DNA of 6,740 nucleotides from an uncultured Lachnospiraceae bacterium (GTDB taxonomy: Bacteria > Bacillota > Clostridia > Lachnospirales > Lachnospiraceae), in assembly GCA_946627575.1 (NCBI GenBank), contig CAMOVS010000069.1, positions 1 through 6,740 on the forward strand. Reading direction: 5' to 3'. The translations under genes and the position numbers were made by a program. Below, one piece after another: positions 1 to 5,618 of the stretch. The first letter of the stretch is position 1. The number at the start of each line of letters is the position of its first letter. The notes under the pieces are model-generated. The model had not been told where the DNA came from. It did no database searches and worked only from the letters and a program-made list of their open reading frames with translations.

Positions 1-777
1 CCCGGCTTCATCCGCCTTGAGGGGGATGGTGGAAAGACATGACAGGGAGAGGGGGGAAAGGCCTTCTTCCCTCAGGGTATTAAGAAGAGCATCCTTGATT
101 GCCTGGGCCGGCATGCCTCTTTTACAGCCGATTCCGGCACATATGGTTCTAGGGCGAAGGTAGAGAACAGGAGATTCTGTCGGTCCTGGCAGGACGGCAC
201 CTTCATGGATAACGACGGCAGGAAGGTTCTCTTTATTCGTAAGCAGATCCCCGACCGGGATAATCCGGAGCAGCTTTCTGCCTTCCAGATCCGGATAATT
301 TCTGTCGGTGAAAACCCGGACGGCTTCTCCCCGGAGCAGGGCTCCGCTTATGTGCTTTAAGGTTCCTATGTTTTCTATAGCCATTCCGTATTTTTTGGCA
401 AAGCTGTCAAAGGACAGCTCTCCGGCGACATCCGTAGCGGTGGTGATAACCGGGGTTCCCCCGCTGATCCCGGCCATTTCCCGGGCCAGATCATTGGCTC
501 CTCCCAGGTGACCCGAAAGAAGACTGATGGCGTACCGGCCCTTCTGATCCATGACCACAACGGCGGGGTCGCTGGTCTTATGGACTATAAGAGGGGCCAG
601 AATTCTCACCACAATACCTGTGGCCATGATACAGACCAGATTATCATATCTGTGGAAAGCCAGACGCAGGCTTTCTTTGAAATTGTCCTTCCCGTAGAGA
701 TCTCCGGGGCGGGCCATGGAAAGCTTCCTGGCAAGGTCACCACCCTCCGGGGTCAGATAAAAGTAAGCAGTATTCAT
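1..777 (-). CDS. cbiG: Cobalt-precorrin 5A hydrolase CbiG (3' end cut by window edge)
   Basis: Reading the minus strand from the ATG at 777-775 gives an uninterrupted frame of 259 codons that leaves the window at base 1 without a stop. CbiG opens the ring-A delta-lactone of cobalt-precorrin-5A and releases a two-carbon unit as acetaldehyde, giving cobalt-precorrin-5B in the anaerobic B12 pathway; it is cytoplasmic. Family signatures seen: MATGIVVRILAPLI at residues 51-64, DPAVVVMDQKGRYAISLLSGHLGGAND at about 70-96 (CbiG N-terminal domain), a linking domain to about 205, and GIGCKRGMPAQAI at 215-227, which opens the C-terminal CobE-like domain. Family members are usually about 340-360 residues, so roughly the last quarter lies outside. 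The start is supported by AGGAG (plus-strand 784-788) six bases upstream. The gene is divergent from the hemL operon, although its enzyme acts directly after CbiF, which that operon encodes. Function is confident from the motifs. Confidence 0.95.
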   Translation of the reverse strand, partial: MNTAYFYLTPEGGDLARKLSMARPGDLYGKDNFKESLRLAFHRYDNLVCIMATGIVVRILAPLIVHKTSDPAVVVMDQKGRYAISLLSGHLGGANDLAREMAGISGGTPVITTATDVAGELSFDSFAKKYGMAIENIGTLKHISGALLRGEAVRVFTDRNYPDLEGRKLLRIIPVGDLLTNKENLPAVVIHEGAVLPGPTESPVLYLRPRTICAGIGCKRGMPAQAIKDALLNTLREEGLSPLSLSCLSTIPLKADEAG

Positions 778-867
778 GTAATTCTCCTATATAAATGGCT
801 GTTTATTGTTGACAAAACCGTCCGGCGCCTATCTGGACGATCAATCTCTGCAGTAATACCTGTCACC

Positions 868-895
868 AGTGTATCATAAGCGGAGAAAAAAACAA
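868..895 (-). promoter_or_regulatory. Probable cbiG promoter, extended -10 type
   Basis: On the minus strand TTGTTT (890-895) lies 16 bases before TACACT (868-873), which is preceded by a TGn extension (TGA). Initiation would fall near 861, giving a 5' leader of about 80 nt to the cbiG start. The elements match the sigma-A consensus only partly (4 of 6 at each box), but the TG extension, the spacing and the location directly upstream of a minus-strand gene support the call. A short stem CGTCC/GGACG (about 819-839) falls inside the leader and is not followed by a convincing U-run. Inference from sequence only. Confidence 0.4.
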
Positions 896-1084
896 TGCAG
901 AAGGAGGCGGGATTTGAGGGATTGAAAGGGGTATTTTTTTGTCTATGAAAATGGGGAAAATGCTTATTTGAGATTTGTAAATGTGATCATGACCGTTTGG
1001 ACAGGGGAAATATCATGAAATATCCTTGATTAAAGAGAAGGAGAGGAAAGGGTTAAAACATATAAAATAAGACAAAAATAGAAC

Positions 1085-1098
1085 CTTTATTAATAAAG
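1085..1098. repeat. Perfect 14-bp palindrome CTTTATTAATAAAG
   Basis: The fourteen bases equal their own reverse complement, and symmetry ends at the flanking bases. Because the surroundings are AT-rich, such a palindrome is less surprising than the one at 1200-1215. It could be a regulator half-site pair or chance. Its centre is 116 bp from the centre of the second palindrome. Confidence 0.45.
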
Positions 1099-1199
1099 AC
1101 AAGGAGAAATTGAAGAAAAATAGAAAAAAATAAGCCCTTAATTCTGATATTTAAGACAAAATTCTGAATAAGTAATTTATTGCCCTCAAGGAAAAATAA

Positions 1200-1215
1200 A
1201 GAACAATATTGTTCT
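1200..1215. promoter_or_regulatory. Perfect 16-bp palindrome AGAACAATATTGTTCT, candidate operator
   Basis: All sixteen bases are self-complementary, with GAAC and GTTC arms around AATATT. It lies about 65 bp upstream of the proposed hemL -35 region and about 305 bp upstream of the cbiG -35. Its size and symmetry are typical of a dimeric helix-turn-helix operator. It is not the LexA box of Gram-positive bacteria, which has only four bases between GAAC and GTTC. I do not recognise the cognate regulator. No gene for a regulator is in the window. Confidence 0.5.
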
Positions 1216-1277
1216 GTTATAAGCAAGTAATAACTTTCCGTTGTTCAAAATGTTGGTGTAAAATTCAGTATTGATAT

Positions 1278-1305
1278 TTTGGCTTGGATTAATTCATGCT
1301 ATAAT
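1278..1305 (+). promoter_or_regulatory. Probable hemL operon promoter, extended -10 type
   Basis: A perfect TATAAT at 1300-1305 is preceded by TG at 1297-1298 with one base between, giving the extended -10 form TGCTATAAT. A weak -35 is TTTGGC at 1278-1283, with 16 bases of spacer. Initiation is expected near 1312, leaving a leader of about 130 nt before the hemL start at 1443. An imperfect inverted repeat overlaps the -10 and the start site (1303-1318). This is the best promoter on the plus strand and probably drives hemL, cbiF, hemA-cbiH and hemC-cobA together. Confidence 0.6.
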
Positions 1306-1318
1306 GTCGCGAGACATT
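1303..1318. repeat. Inverted repeat overlapping -10 and start site of the hemL promoter
   Basis: AATGTC (1303-1308) and GACATT (1313-1318) are reverse complements separated by GCGA. As DNA it covers the end of the -10 box and the expected transcription start, the place where a repressor would block polymerase. Only the downstream arm would be in the RNA if initiation is near 1312, so an operator is more plausible than an RNA hairpin. Function is inference. Confidence 0.4.
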
Positions 1319-1442
1319 TTCGGAAGTCTGTTTCTTTCGAAATTATTAAAATAGTGAGCCTTGTAATCTGCCCGGACAGGTCCGGGAGATGAATTGCCCT
1401 GTTCAGGATAGCAGGGTTGATCGTCAGTATATGGAGGATAAA
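1312..1442 (+). promoter_or_regulatory. Structured 5' leader of hemL, class unknown
   Basis: Between the expected start of transcription and the hemL ATG there are about 130 nt with several possible stems: TTTCG/CGAAA (1318-1322 with 1338-1342), CCCGGA/TCCGGG with a CAGG loop (1371-1376 with 1381-1386), and CCCTG/CAGGG (1397-1401 with 1412-1416). An alternative helix pairs GGACAGG (1374-1380) with CCTGTTC (1398-1404), including one G-U pair; it would exclude the second and third stems. No terminator U-run follows, so any control would act on translation or RNA stability. I do not see the conserved core of a cobalamin riboswitch or a T-box motif. Whether this is a regulatory RNA or chance folding is open. 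Confidence 0.3.
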
Positions 1443-2714
1443 ATGAATACTTCAAGATCAGAAGAGTTGTATGCAATTGCAAGGGAGCTGATGCCGGGCG
1501 GTGTTAACTCACCGGTAAGGGCCTTCGGTTCTGTTGGCAGGAAGCCTTTATTTATTGATCATGCCAGGGGATCCAGGATCTATGATGTCGATGGCAATGA
1601 ATTCATTGATTATGTTTGCTCCTGGGGGCCCGGGATTCTGGGACATGCCCATCCTGAAGTAATTGAGGCTGTGGTAAAAGCCAGCTTTGATGGTTTAACC
1701 TTTGGTGCGCCTACGGGAAAAGAGAACAGGCTGGCAGAACTGGTTCAGGCCTGTATGCCCTCCATGGAGATGATGCGTCTGGTGAATTCAGGGACGGAAG
1801 CAACCATGAGCGCCATCCGGGCGGCCAGGGGCTTTACCGGCAGGGACAAGATTATTAAGTTCAAGGGCTGTTATCACGGGCATTCGGATGGCCTTCTGGT
1901 TCAGGCGGGATCAGCGGCTCTGACCCAGTCGGTTCCCGACAGCGGCGGGGTGCCGGCTTCCTATGCGGAGCAGACTTTGGTGGCCCTCTTTAATGATAAG
2001 GATTCTGTTCGGGAACTCTTTGATAACAATAAGGACCAGATTGCGGCCATTATTGTAGAACCGGTGGCTGCCAATATGGGCGTTGTCCTTCCGGATGTCG
2101 ATTTTCTTCCCTTCCTGCGGGAGATCACGGAGGAGAATGGTTCCCTCCTCATCTTCGATGAAGTCATTACCGGCTTCCGACTGGGGACCGGCGGTGCTCA
2201 GGCATACTTCGGCATCAAGCCTGACCTGACAACCCTGGGTAAGATTGTCGGCGGAGGAATGCCCATGGCGGTATACGGAGGACGCCGGGACATCATGGAA
2301 CAAGTCGCTCCCCTTGGCAAGGTCTACCAGGCCGGAACCCTTTCGGGCAATCCTATCGCCACCTCCGCAGGAATTAAGACCATTGAGATCCTGATGCGGG
2401 ATCCGGAGATCTATGAGCGGATTGAAAAAAATGCAGCCAGGCTGGCCGGGGCTTTCCGGGAGCGTGCCCGCAAATTGGGGATCAAGCTCCATGTCAACCA
2501 GATCGGATCCCTCCTGAGCGCCTTCTTTACCGGTGAGGAAGTAAGGGACTATCAGGGAGCCCTCTCCTCGGATACTTCAGCCTATGCGGACTATTTCGGC
2601 TACATGCTGGAGCATGGCATCTATGTAGCTCCGTCCCAGTTTGAGGCCATGTTTGTATCCGGAGCCCACAGCGATGAGGATATCGAGAAGACCATCCGGG
2701 TGCTTACGGCATAG
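1443..2714 (+). CDS. hemL: Glutamate-1-semialdehyde 2,1-aminomutase HemL
   Basis: A 423-residue PLP-dependent class III aminotransferase fold enzyme that converts glutamate-1-semialdehyde to 5-aminolevulinate, the second step of the C5 pathway. Visible signatures: PGGVNSPVRAF at 18-28, NSGTEA at 115-120 and YHGHSDG at 144-150 (cofactor and substrate pocket), FDEVITGFR at 238-246 with Asp239 (pairs with the PLP ring nitrogen in the family), LGKIVGGGMP at 265-274 with Lys267 as the Schiff-base lysine, and AGTLSGNP at 297-304. Length and motifs match intact HemL. The same frame is open upstream to an ATG at 1389, but GGAGG at 1433-1437, five bases before 1443, decides the start; the 18 extra residues would be unlike the family, and the ATG at 1431 overlaps the ribosome-binding site. 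It heads the proposed operon, and its partner HemA lies two genes downstream. Stop is TAG. Confidence 0.97.
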   Translation: MNTSRSEELYAIARELMPGGVNSPVRAFGSVGRKPLFIDHARGSRIYDVDGNEFIDYVCSWGPGILGHAHPEVIEAVVKASFDGLTFGAPTGKENRLAELVQACMPSMEMMRLVNSGTEATMSAIRAARGFTGRDKIIKFKGCYHGHSDGLLVQAGSAALTQSVPDSGGVPASYAEQTLVALFNDKDSVRELFDNNKDQIAAIIVEPVAANMGVVLPDVDFLPFLREITEENGSLLIFDEVITGFRLGTGGAQAYFGIKPDLTTLGKIVGGGMPMAVYGGRRDIMEQVAPLGKVYQAGTLSGNPIATSAGIKTIEILMRDPEIYERIEKNAARLAGAFRERARKLGIKLHVNQIGSLLSAFFTGEEVRDYQGALSSDTSAYADYFGYMLEHGIYVAPSQFEAMFVSGAHSDEDIEKTIRVLTA

Positions 2715-2808
2715 GTTTGATTACCTGCTAAACCAGGCGCAGGGAAGTTTCAGTTATCTAGTAAATATATATATACGATGGAGATAAGACAGGAAAGGAG
2801 ATACCATC
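2715..2808 (+). other. Spacer between hemL and cbiF with AT repeat
   Basis: This 94-base gap holds a weak CCTGC/GCAGG inverted repeat shortly after the hemL stop and an alternating AT run near 2764-2774. No U-run follows the repeat, so it is not a convincing terminator. No well-spaced promoter pair is seen, though the AT run cannot be excluded as a -10 region. AAAGGAG (2794-2800) eight bases before 2809 is the cbiF ribosome-binding site. Read-through from hemL is likely. Confidence 0.4.
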
Positions 2809-3561
2809 ATGGTACATTTTATCGGAGCAGGTCCCGGAGATCCTGAATTACTAACTATAAAAGGAAAGAAACTGATCGATCAGGCGGATGTGATTATTTA
2901 TGCCGGATCACTCGTCAATAAAGAAGTTCTGTCCGGAGCCCGGGAGGACGCCCGTATTTATAACAGTGCGACCATGACATTGGAAGAAGTTCTTGAGGTT
3001 ATGGAAGAAGCAGAGAAAAAGGGGCAGGATGTAGCCCGGGTCCATACCGGAGATCCGGCTATATTCGGGGCTCACAGGGAGCAGATGGATGCTTTGGACC
3101 GGATGGGGATCGAGTATGATGTTATACCCGGTGTCAGTTCCTTCCTGGCAACGGCAGCGGCACTCCGCAAAGAGTATACCCTTCCGGGAGTATCCCAGAC
3201 AGTCATCCTGACCAGGATGGAAGGAAGAACGCCCATGCCGCCCAAGGAGAAGCTGCAGGATCTTGCCCGGCACAACTCCACTATGATTATATTCTTAAGT
3301 GTGGGAATGATGGATGAGCTGACGGAAACTCTTCGCAAGGAATACCGGGAGGATACGCCGGTGGCTGTTGTCTACAAGGCTTCCTGGGAGGACCAGAAGA
3401 TCGTTCTGGGCAACCTGACCAACATCGCCGCCAAGGTAAAAGAAGCCGGGATTACCAAGACAGCCCTGACGGTTGTCGGGGACTTCCTGGGTGACGAATA
3501 TGAGCTTTCCAGATTATACGATAAAACTTTCACTCATGAGTTCAGAAAAGCTAAGGAATAA
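2809..3561 (+). CDS. cbiF: Cobalt-precorrin-4 C11-methyltransferase CbiF
   Basis: A 250-residue SAM-dependent tetrapyrrole methylase (CbiF/CobM type) that methylates C11 of cobalt-precorrin-4 to give cobalt-precorrin-5A, the substrate of CbiG. The N-terminal VHFIGAGPGDPELLTIKG (2-19) holds the glycine-rich loop of the family, and YAGSLVN at 31-37 is typical of the C11 enzymes. Further motifs are HTGDPAIFGAHREQ at 79-92 (SAM site), IPGVSSFLATAAAL at 106-119 (conserved family segment), TRMEGRTPMP at 135-144, and IFLSVGMM at 161-168. Length is normal and the frame is intact. AAAGGAG eight bases upstream supports the start. The next gene starts 20 bases after the TAA, so the two are almost certainly cotranscribed. 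CobM, the aerobic equivalent, shares the fold; the Cbi name is chosen because CbiG and CbiH accompany it. Confidence 0.96.
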   Translation: MVHFIGAGPGDPELLTIKGKKLIDQADVIIYAGSLVNKEVLSGAREDARIYNSATMTLEEVLEVMEEAEKKGQDVARVHTGDPAIFGAHREQMDALDRMGIEYDVIPGVSSFLATAAALRKEYTLPGVSQTVILTRMEGRTPMPPKEKLQDLARHNSTMIIFLSVGMMDELTETLRKEYREDTPVAVVYKASWEDQKIVLGNLTNIAAKVKEAGITKTALTVVGDFLGDEYELSRLYDKTFTHEFRKAKE

Positions 3562-3581
3562 AGCATCAAGGGGTTATAAAA

Positions 3582-5537
3582 ATGGGAATTCAGATCATCA
3601 GCGTCAGCCATAAGAAGGCTCCGCTGAAAATCAGAGAGTTATTTTCATTTACGCAGGATCAGCAGGACCGGATTATGAAGACCATGATCTCCTATCCGGG
3701 CATACCGGAATGTGTTCTCCTCTCTACCTGTAACAGGACAGAGCTCTACGTCTATGCGGACTATCAGAATAAAAGCTATGTCTTTCACAGGATGGAGGAT
3801 GTGTTATTGGGAGAGATGGGCGTGGATTCTGCCGGTGAGATCGGGGAGTATCTGTTATTTTATAATAACGATTCCGCGGTAGACCATCTCTTTAGAGTGG
3901 CGGCCGGCCTTGATTCCATGGTGATTGGCGAGGACCAGATCCTGGGCCAGGTCAAGGAGGCTCATGCCAGAGCCAGAAAGCTGGGGACAACCAAGGCCTT
4001 TTTGAATACTTTCTTCCGGGATGCCGTCACGGCGGCCAAAAAGGTGAAGACAGATACGGACCTGTCCAGGACCTCGGTGTCCACGGCAACCCTGGCGGTA
4101 AAGGCAGCGGAGAAGGCTCTGGGAAGTCTTCAGGATAAAAATGTTATGATTATCGGGGCTACGGGCAAGATCGGGGGCATCGTTCTTATGAACATGGCTT
4201 CTCTTAATCAGGCCCATATCTATGTGACCACACGCCGGAACCGGCTGCTGATGAAGCACAAGGATACGGATGATATCACCATACTGGACTTTGATGAGCG
4301 CTATGATTATCTGGACCGGATGGATGCGGTGATCAGCGCGACAGCCAGCCCCCATTACATCCTGACAGCAGCCAGGATGAAGCAGGTTATGACTACCGTC
4401 AAACCCAGAGTTTTCATCGATCTGGCGGTTCCCATGGACATCGAGTCCAAGGTCACCTCTTTCGGCCGCAACCGCTATTACAATATCGATGATTTTACCA
4501 AGATCGCCAGGAGAAATAACGAAAGAAAGATTCATGAGGCGGAGACGGCAGAGGCCATGCTTGAAGAGTTTACCGTCAAGTTCCGCCAATGGTATGTATT
4601 CCAGAAATATATCAGGCAGACCATGGATCTGAAGAAGAGATTCATGGAAGAAGCAGGAGAAAAGGGGATCAGCAAGGCCTTTGACCATTTGCTGTTCCAT
4701 GTCAGGGACTGCAACGATCCGCGGGATCTGGAGCAGTTTTTCCGCTGCCTGACAGCGGAGAATCAGGAAAAGGAGAAAAAAGTGGGTAAATTATATGCAG
4801 TCGGCTTTGGTCCCGGCGGTTATGATCACATGACATCGAAAGCTATCAAGGTAATTGAGGAGGCGGATATCGTTACAGGATATACGACCTATATTGAGAT
4901 GCTGAAGAAATATTTTCCGGACAAGAAATATGTTGCATCCCCCATGAAGAAAGAGATTGACCGCTGTGCCATGGCGGTAGACCTGGCGGACGAGGGCAAT
5001 GTGGTTGCCATGGTAAGCTCCGGCGACAGCGGAATCTACGGTATGGCCGGTATCCTTCTTGAGATCGCCAATGAAAAGGAATCCGATGTGGAGATCGAGA
5101 CGGTTCCCGGCGTGACCGCAGCCAGCGCTGCGGCCTCCGTTCTGGGAGCTCCCCTTATGCATGATTTTACCGTCATCAGCCTGAGCGACCTTATGACGCC
5201 CCTTGACCTGATCATGAAGCGGGTTGACTGCGCCGGCCAGGGCGATTTTATCGTCTGCCTCTATAATCCTAAGAGTAAGAAGCGGGTTGATTATGTGGAG
5301 AGAGCCGCCGACATTCTTATGCGCTATCGGGGGGAGGATACCCCGGTAGGTATTGTACGCAACGCCGGTAGGGATGACGAGTCTTCGACGGTAACCACTC
5401 TGGGAGCGCTTAAAGACGCCGACATCGATATGTTCAGTGTCGTCATCATCGGCAATTCCAATACCTACATTAAGAACGGAAAGATCATTACCCCCAGAGG
5501 CTATCAGGATAAGTACGGCTTCAGCAATGTTGAATAA
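3582..5537 (+). CDS. hemA-cbiH: Fused glutamyl-tRNA reductase (HemA) and cobalt-factor III C17-methyltransferase (CbiH)
   Basis: One uninterrupted 651-codon frame with two enzymes. Residues 1 to about 395 are glutamyl-tRNA reductase, which makes glutamate-1-semialdehyde for HemL: ISVSHKKAPLKIRE at 5-18, STCNRTELY at 48-56 with catalytic Cys50, SMVIGEDQILGQVKEA at 112-127, a nucleotide-binding segment IIGATGKIG at 190-198, then a helical dimerisation region at about 313-395. Residues 401-651 are a complete CbiH, which contracts the corrin ring and methylates C17: VGFGPGGYDHMT at 407-418, GDSGIYGMAG at 481-490, VPGVTAASAAASVLGAP at 508-524, YNPKSKKR at 561-568, GIVRNAGRDDE at 590-600. The linker is a short charged stretch (EKEKK, 396-400). 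AAGGGG (3568-3573) eight bases upstream fits the ATG. The glycine loop reads GxxGxxG instead of the usual GxGxxG of reductases. An in-frame GTG with a good ribosome-binding site sits at the junction. The two activities are not consecutive in the pathway. Confidence 0.95.
   Translation: MGIQIISVSHKKAPLKIRELFSFTQDQQDRIMKTMISYPGIPECVLLSTCNRTELYVYADYQNKSYVFHRMEDVLLGEMGVDSAGEIGEYLLFYNNDSAVDHLFRVAAGLDSMVIGEDQILGQVKEAHARARKLGTTKAFLNTFFRDAVTAAKKVKTDTDLSRTSVSTATLAVKAAEKALGSLQDKNVMIIGATGKIGGIVLMNMASLNQAHIYVTTRRNRLLMKHKDTDDITILDFDERYDYLDRMDAVISATASPHYILTAARMKQVMTTVKPRVFIDLAVPMDIESKVTSFGRNRYYNIDDFTKIARRNNERKIHEAETAEAMLEEFTVKFRQWYVFQKYIRQTMDLKKRFMEEAGEKGISKAFDHLLFHVRDCNDPRDLEQFFRCLTAENQEKEKKVGKLYAVGFGPGGYDHMTSKAIKVIEEADIVTGYTTYIEMLKKYFPDKKYVASPMKKEIDRCAMAVDLADEGNVVAMVSSGDSGIYGMAGILLEIANEKESDVEIETVPGVTAASAAASVLGAPLMHDFTVISLSDLMTPLDLIMKRVDCAGQGDFIVCLYNPKSKKRVDYVERAADILMRYRGEDTPVGIVRNAGRDDESSTVTTLGALKDADIDMFSVVIIGNSNTYIKNGKIITPRGYQDKYGFSNVE
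4770..4784 (+). promoter_or_regulatory. Internal Shine-Dalgarno and in-frame GTG at the HemA/CbiH junction
   Basis: AAGGAG (4770-4775) is followed by six A residues and then GTG (4782-4784), which is codon 401 of the fusion and in the same frame. Initiation here would produce a 251-residue stand-alone CbiH beginning just before KLYAVGFGPGG, exactly where free CbiH proteins begin. Spacing and strength are as good as those of the neighbouring genes. It may be an active internal start or the relic of a separate cbiH start before hemA lost its stop codon. Lysine and glutamate codons in the linker also produce purine-rich sequence, so chance is possible. Confidence 0.5.
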
Positions 5538-5546
5538 TACTCTCTT

Positions 5547-5572
5547 CCTGCAGGCTGTCACCGGTCTGCAGG
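5547..5572 (+). repeat. Inverted repeat between hemA-cbiH and hemC-cobA
   Basis: CCTGCAG (5547-5553) and CTGCAGG (5566-5572) form a perfect 7-bp stem with a 12-base loop. It begins ten bases after the hemA-cbiH stop. It lacks a following T-run, so it is not a standard intrinsic terminator. It could stabilise or mark processing of the polycistronic RNA, or reduce read-through slightly. The 81-base spacer otherwise holds only the ribosome-binding region of hemC. Confidence 0.45.
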
Positions 5573-5618
5573 GCGGACAACCCTATGCAGGAACAATAAT
5601 GAAGGAATGAATGAAGCT

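Larger units (their letters stand above)
896..1277. other. Gene-free AT-rich spacer between divergent promoters
   Basis: No open frame with a credible ribosome-binding site and length is visible on either strand. The best candidates are four- to eight-codon frames, such as those beginning at the ATGs at 946 and 1015. The stretch is AT-rich, and from about 1028 to 1135 the plus strand is strongly purine-biased with repeated A-runs, as in curved DNA or upstream promoter elements. It contains two perfect palindromes (1085-1098 and 1200-1215), listed separately. I found no cobalamin-riboswitch core, intrinsic terminator or tRNA. Its likely role is regulatory spacing between cbiG and hemL. Confidence 0.5.

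Noticed and set aside
809..839. TTGACA on the plus strand at 809-814 as a -35 element
   Set aside because: No -10 box is present 16-18 bases downstream, and the site lies within the cbiG leader on the opposite strand.
819..839. Stem CGTCC/GGACG as an intrinsic terminator in the cbiG leader
   Set aside because: The stem is only 5 bp and is followed on the minus strand by an interrupted short T stretch, too weak for a terminator.
508..879. Plus-strand open frame of 123 codons
   Set aside because: It lies opposite the cbiG coding region, has no family resemblance, and runs past the cbiG promoter. CbiG motifs on the minus strand are unambiguous.
1378..1398. Sequence resembling a B12 box (CCGGGAGAT followed by TTGCC)
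   Set aside because: The central part does not match the box, and the other conserved riboswitch cores are missing upstream. The resemblance is probably chance.
1389..1442. Upstream extension of hemL by 18 codons
   Set aside because: The extra residues do not resemble HemL, GGAGG at 1433-1437 fits the ATG at 1443, and the ATG at 1389 has no properly spaced ribosome-binding site.
1911..2492. Minus-strand open frame of 193 codons inside hemL
   Set aside because: It is a shadow of a strongly conserved gene, with no recognisable domain and no evidence of its own promoter.
2764..2774. AT-rich run as a -10 for a cbiF promoter
   Set aside because: No supporting -35 at proper spacing; alternating AT sequence matches TATAAT-like boxes by chance.
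3855..4700. Minus-strand open frame of 281 codons opposite hemA
   Set aside because: It is a shadow frame with histidine-, glycine- and isoleucine-rich nonsense composition. The plus strand encodes clear HemA signatures.
4791..5561. Minus-strand open frame of 256 codons opposite cbiH
   Set aside because: It is a shadow frame of the CbiH domain with no known motif.
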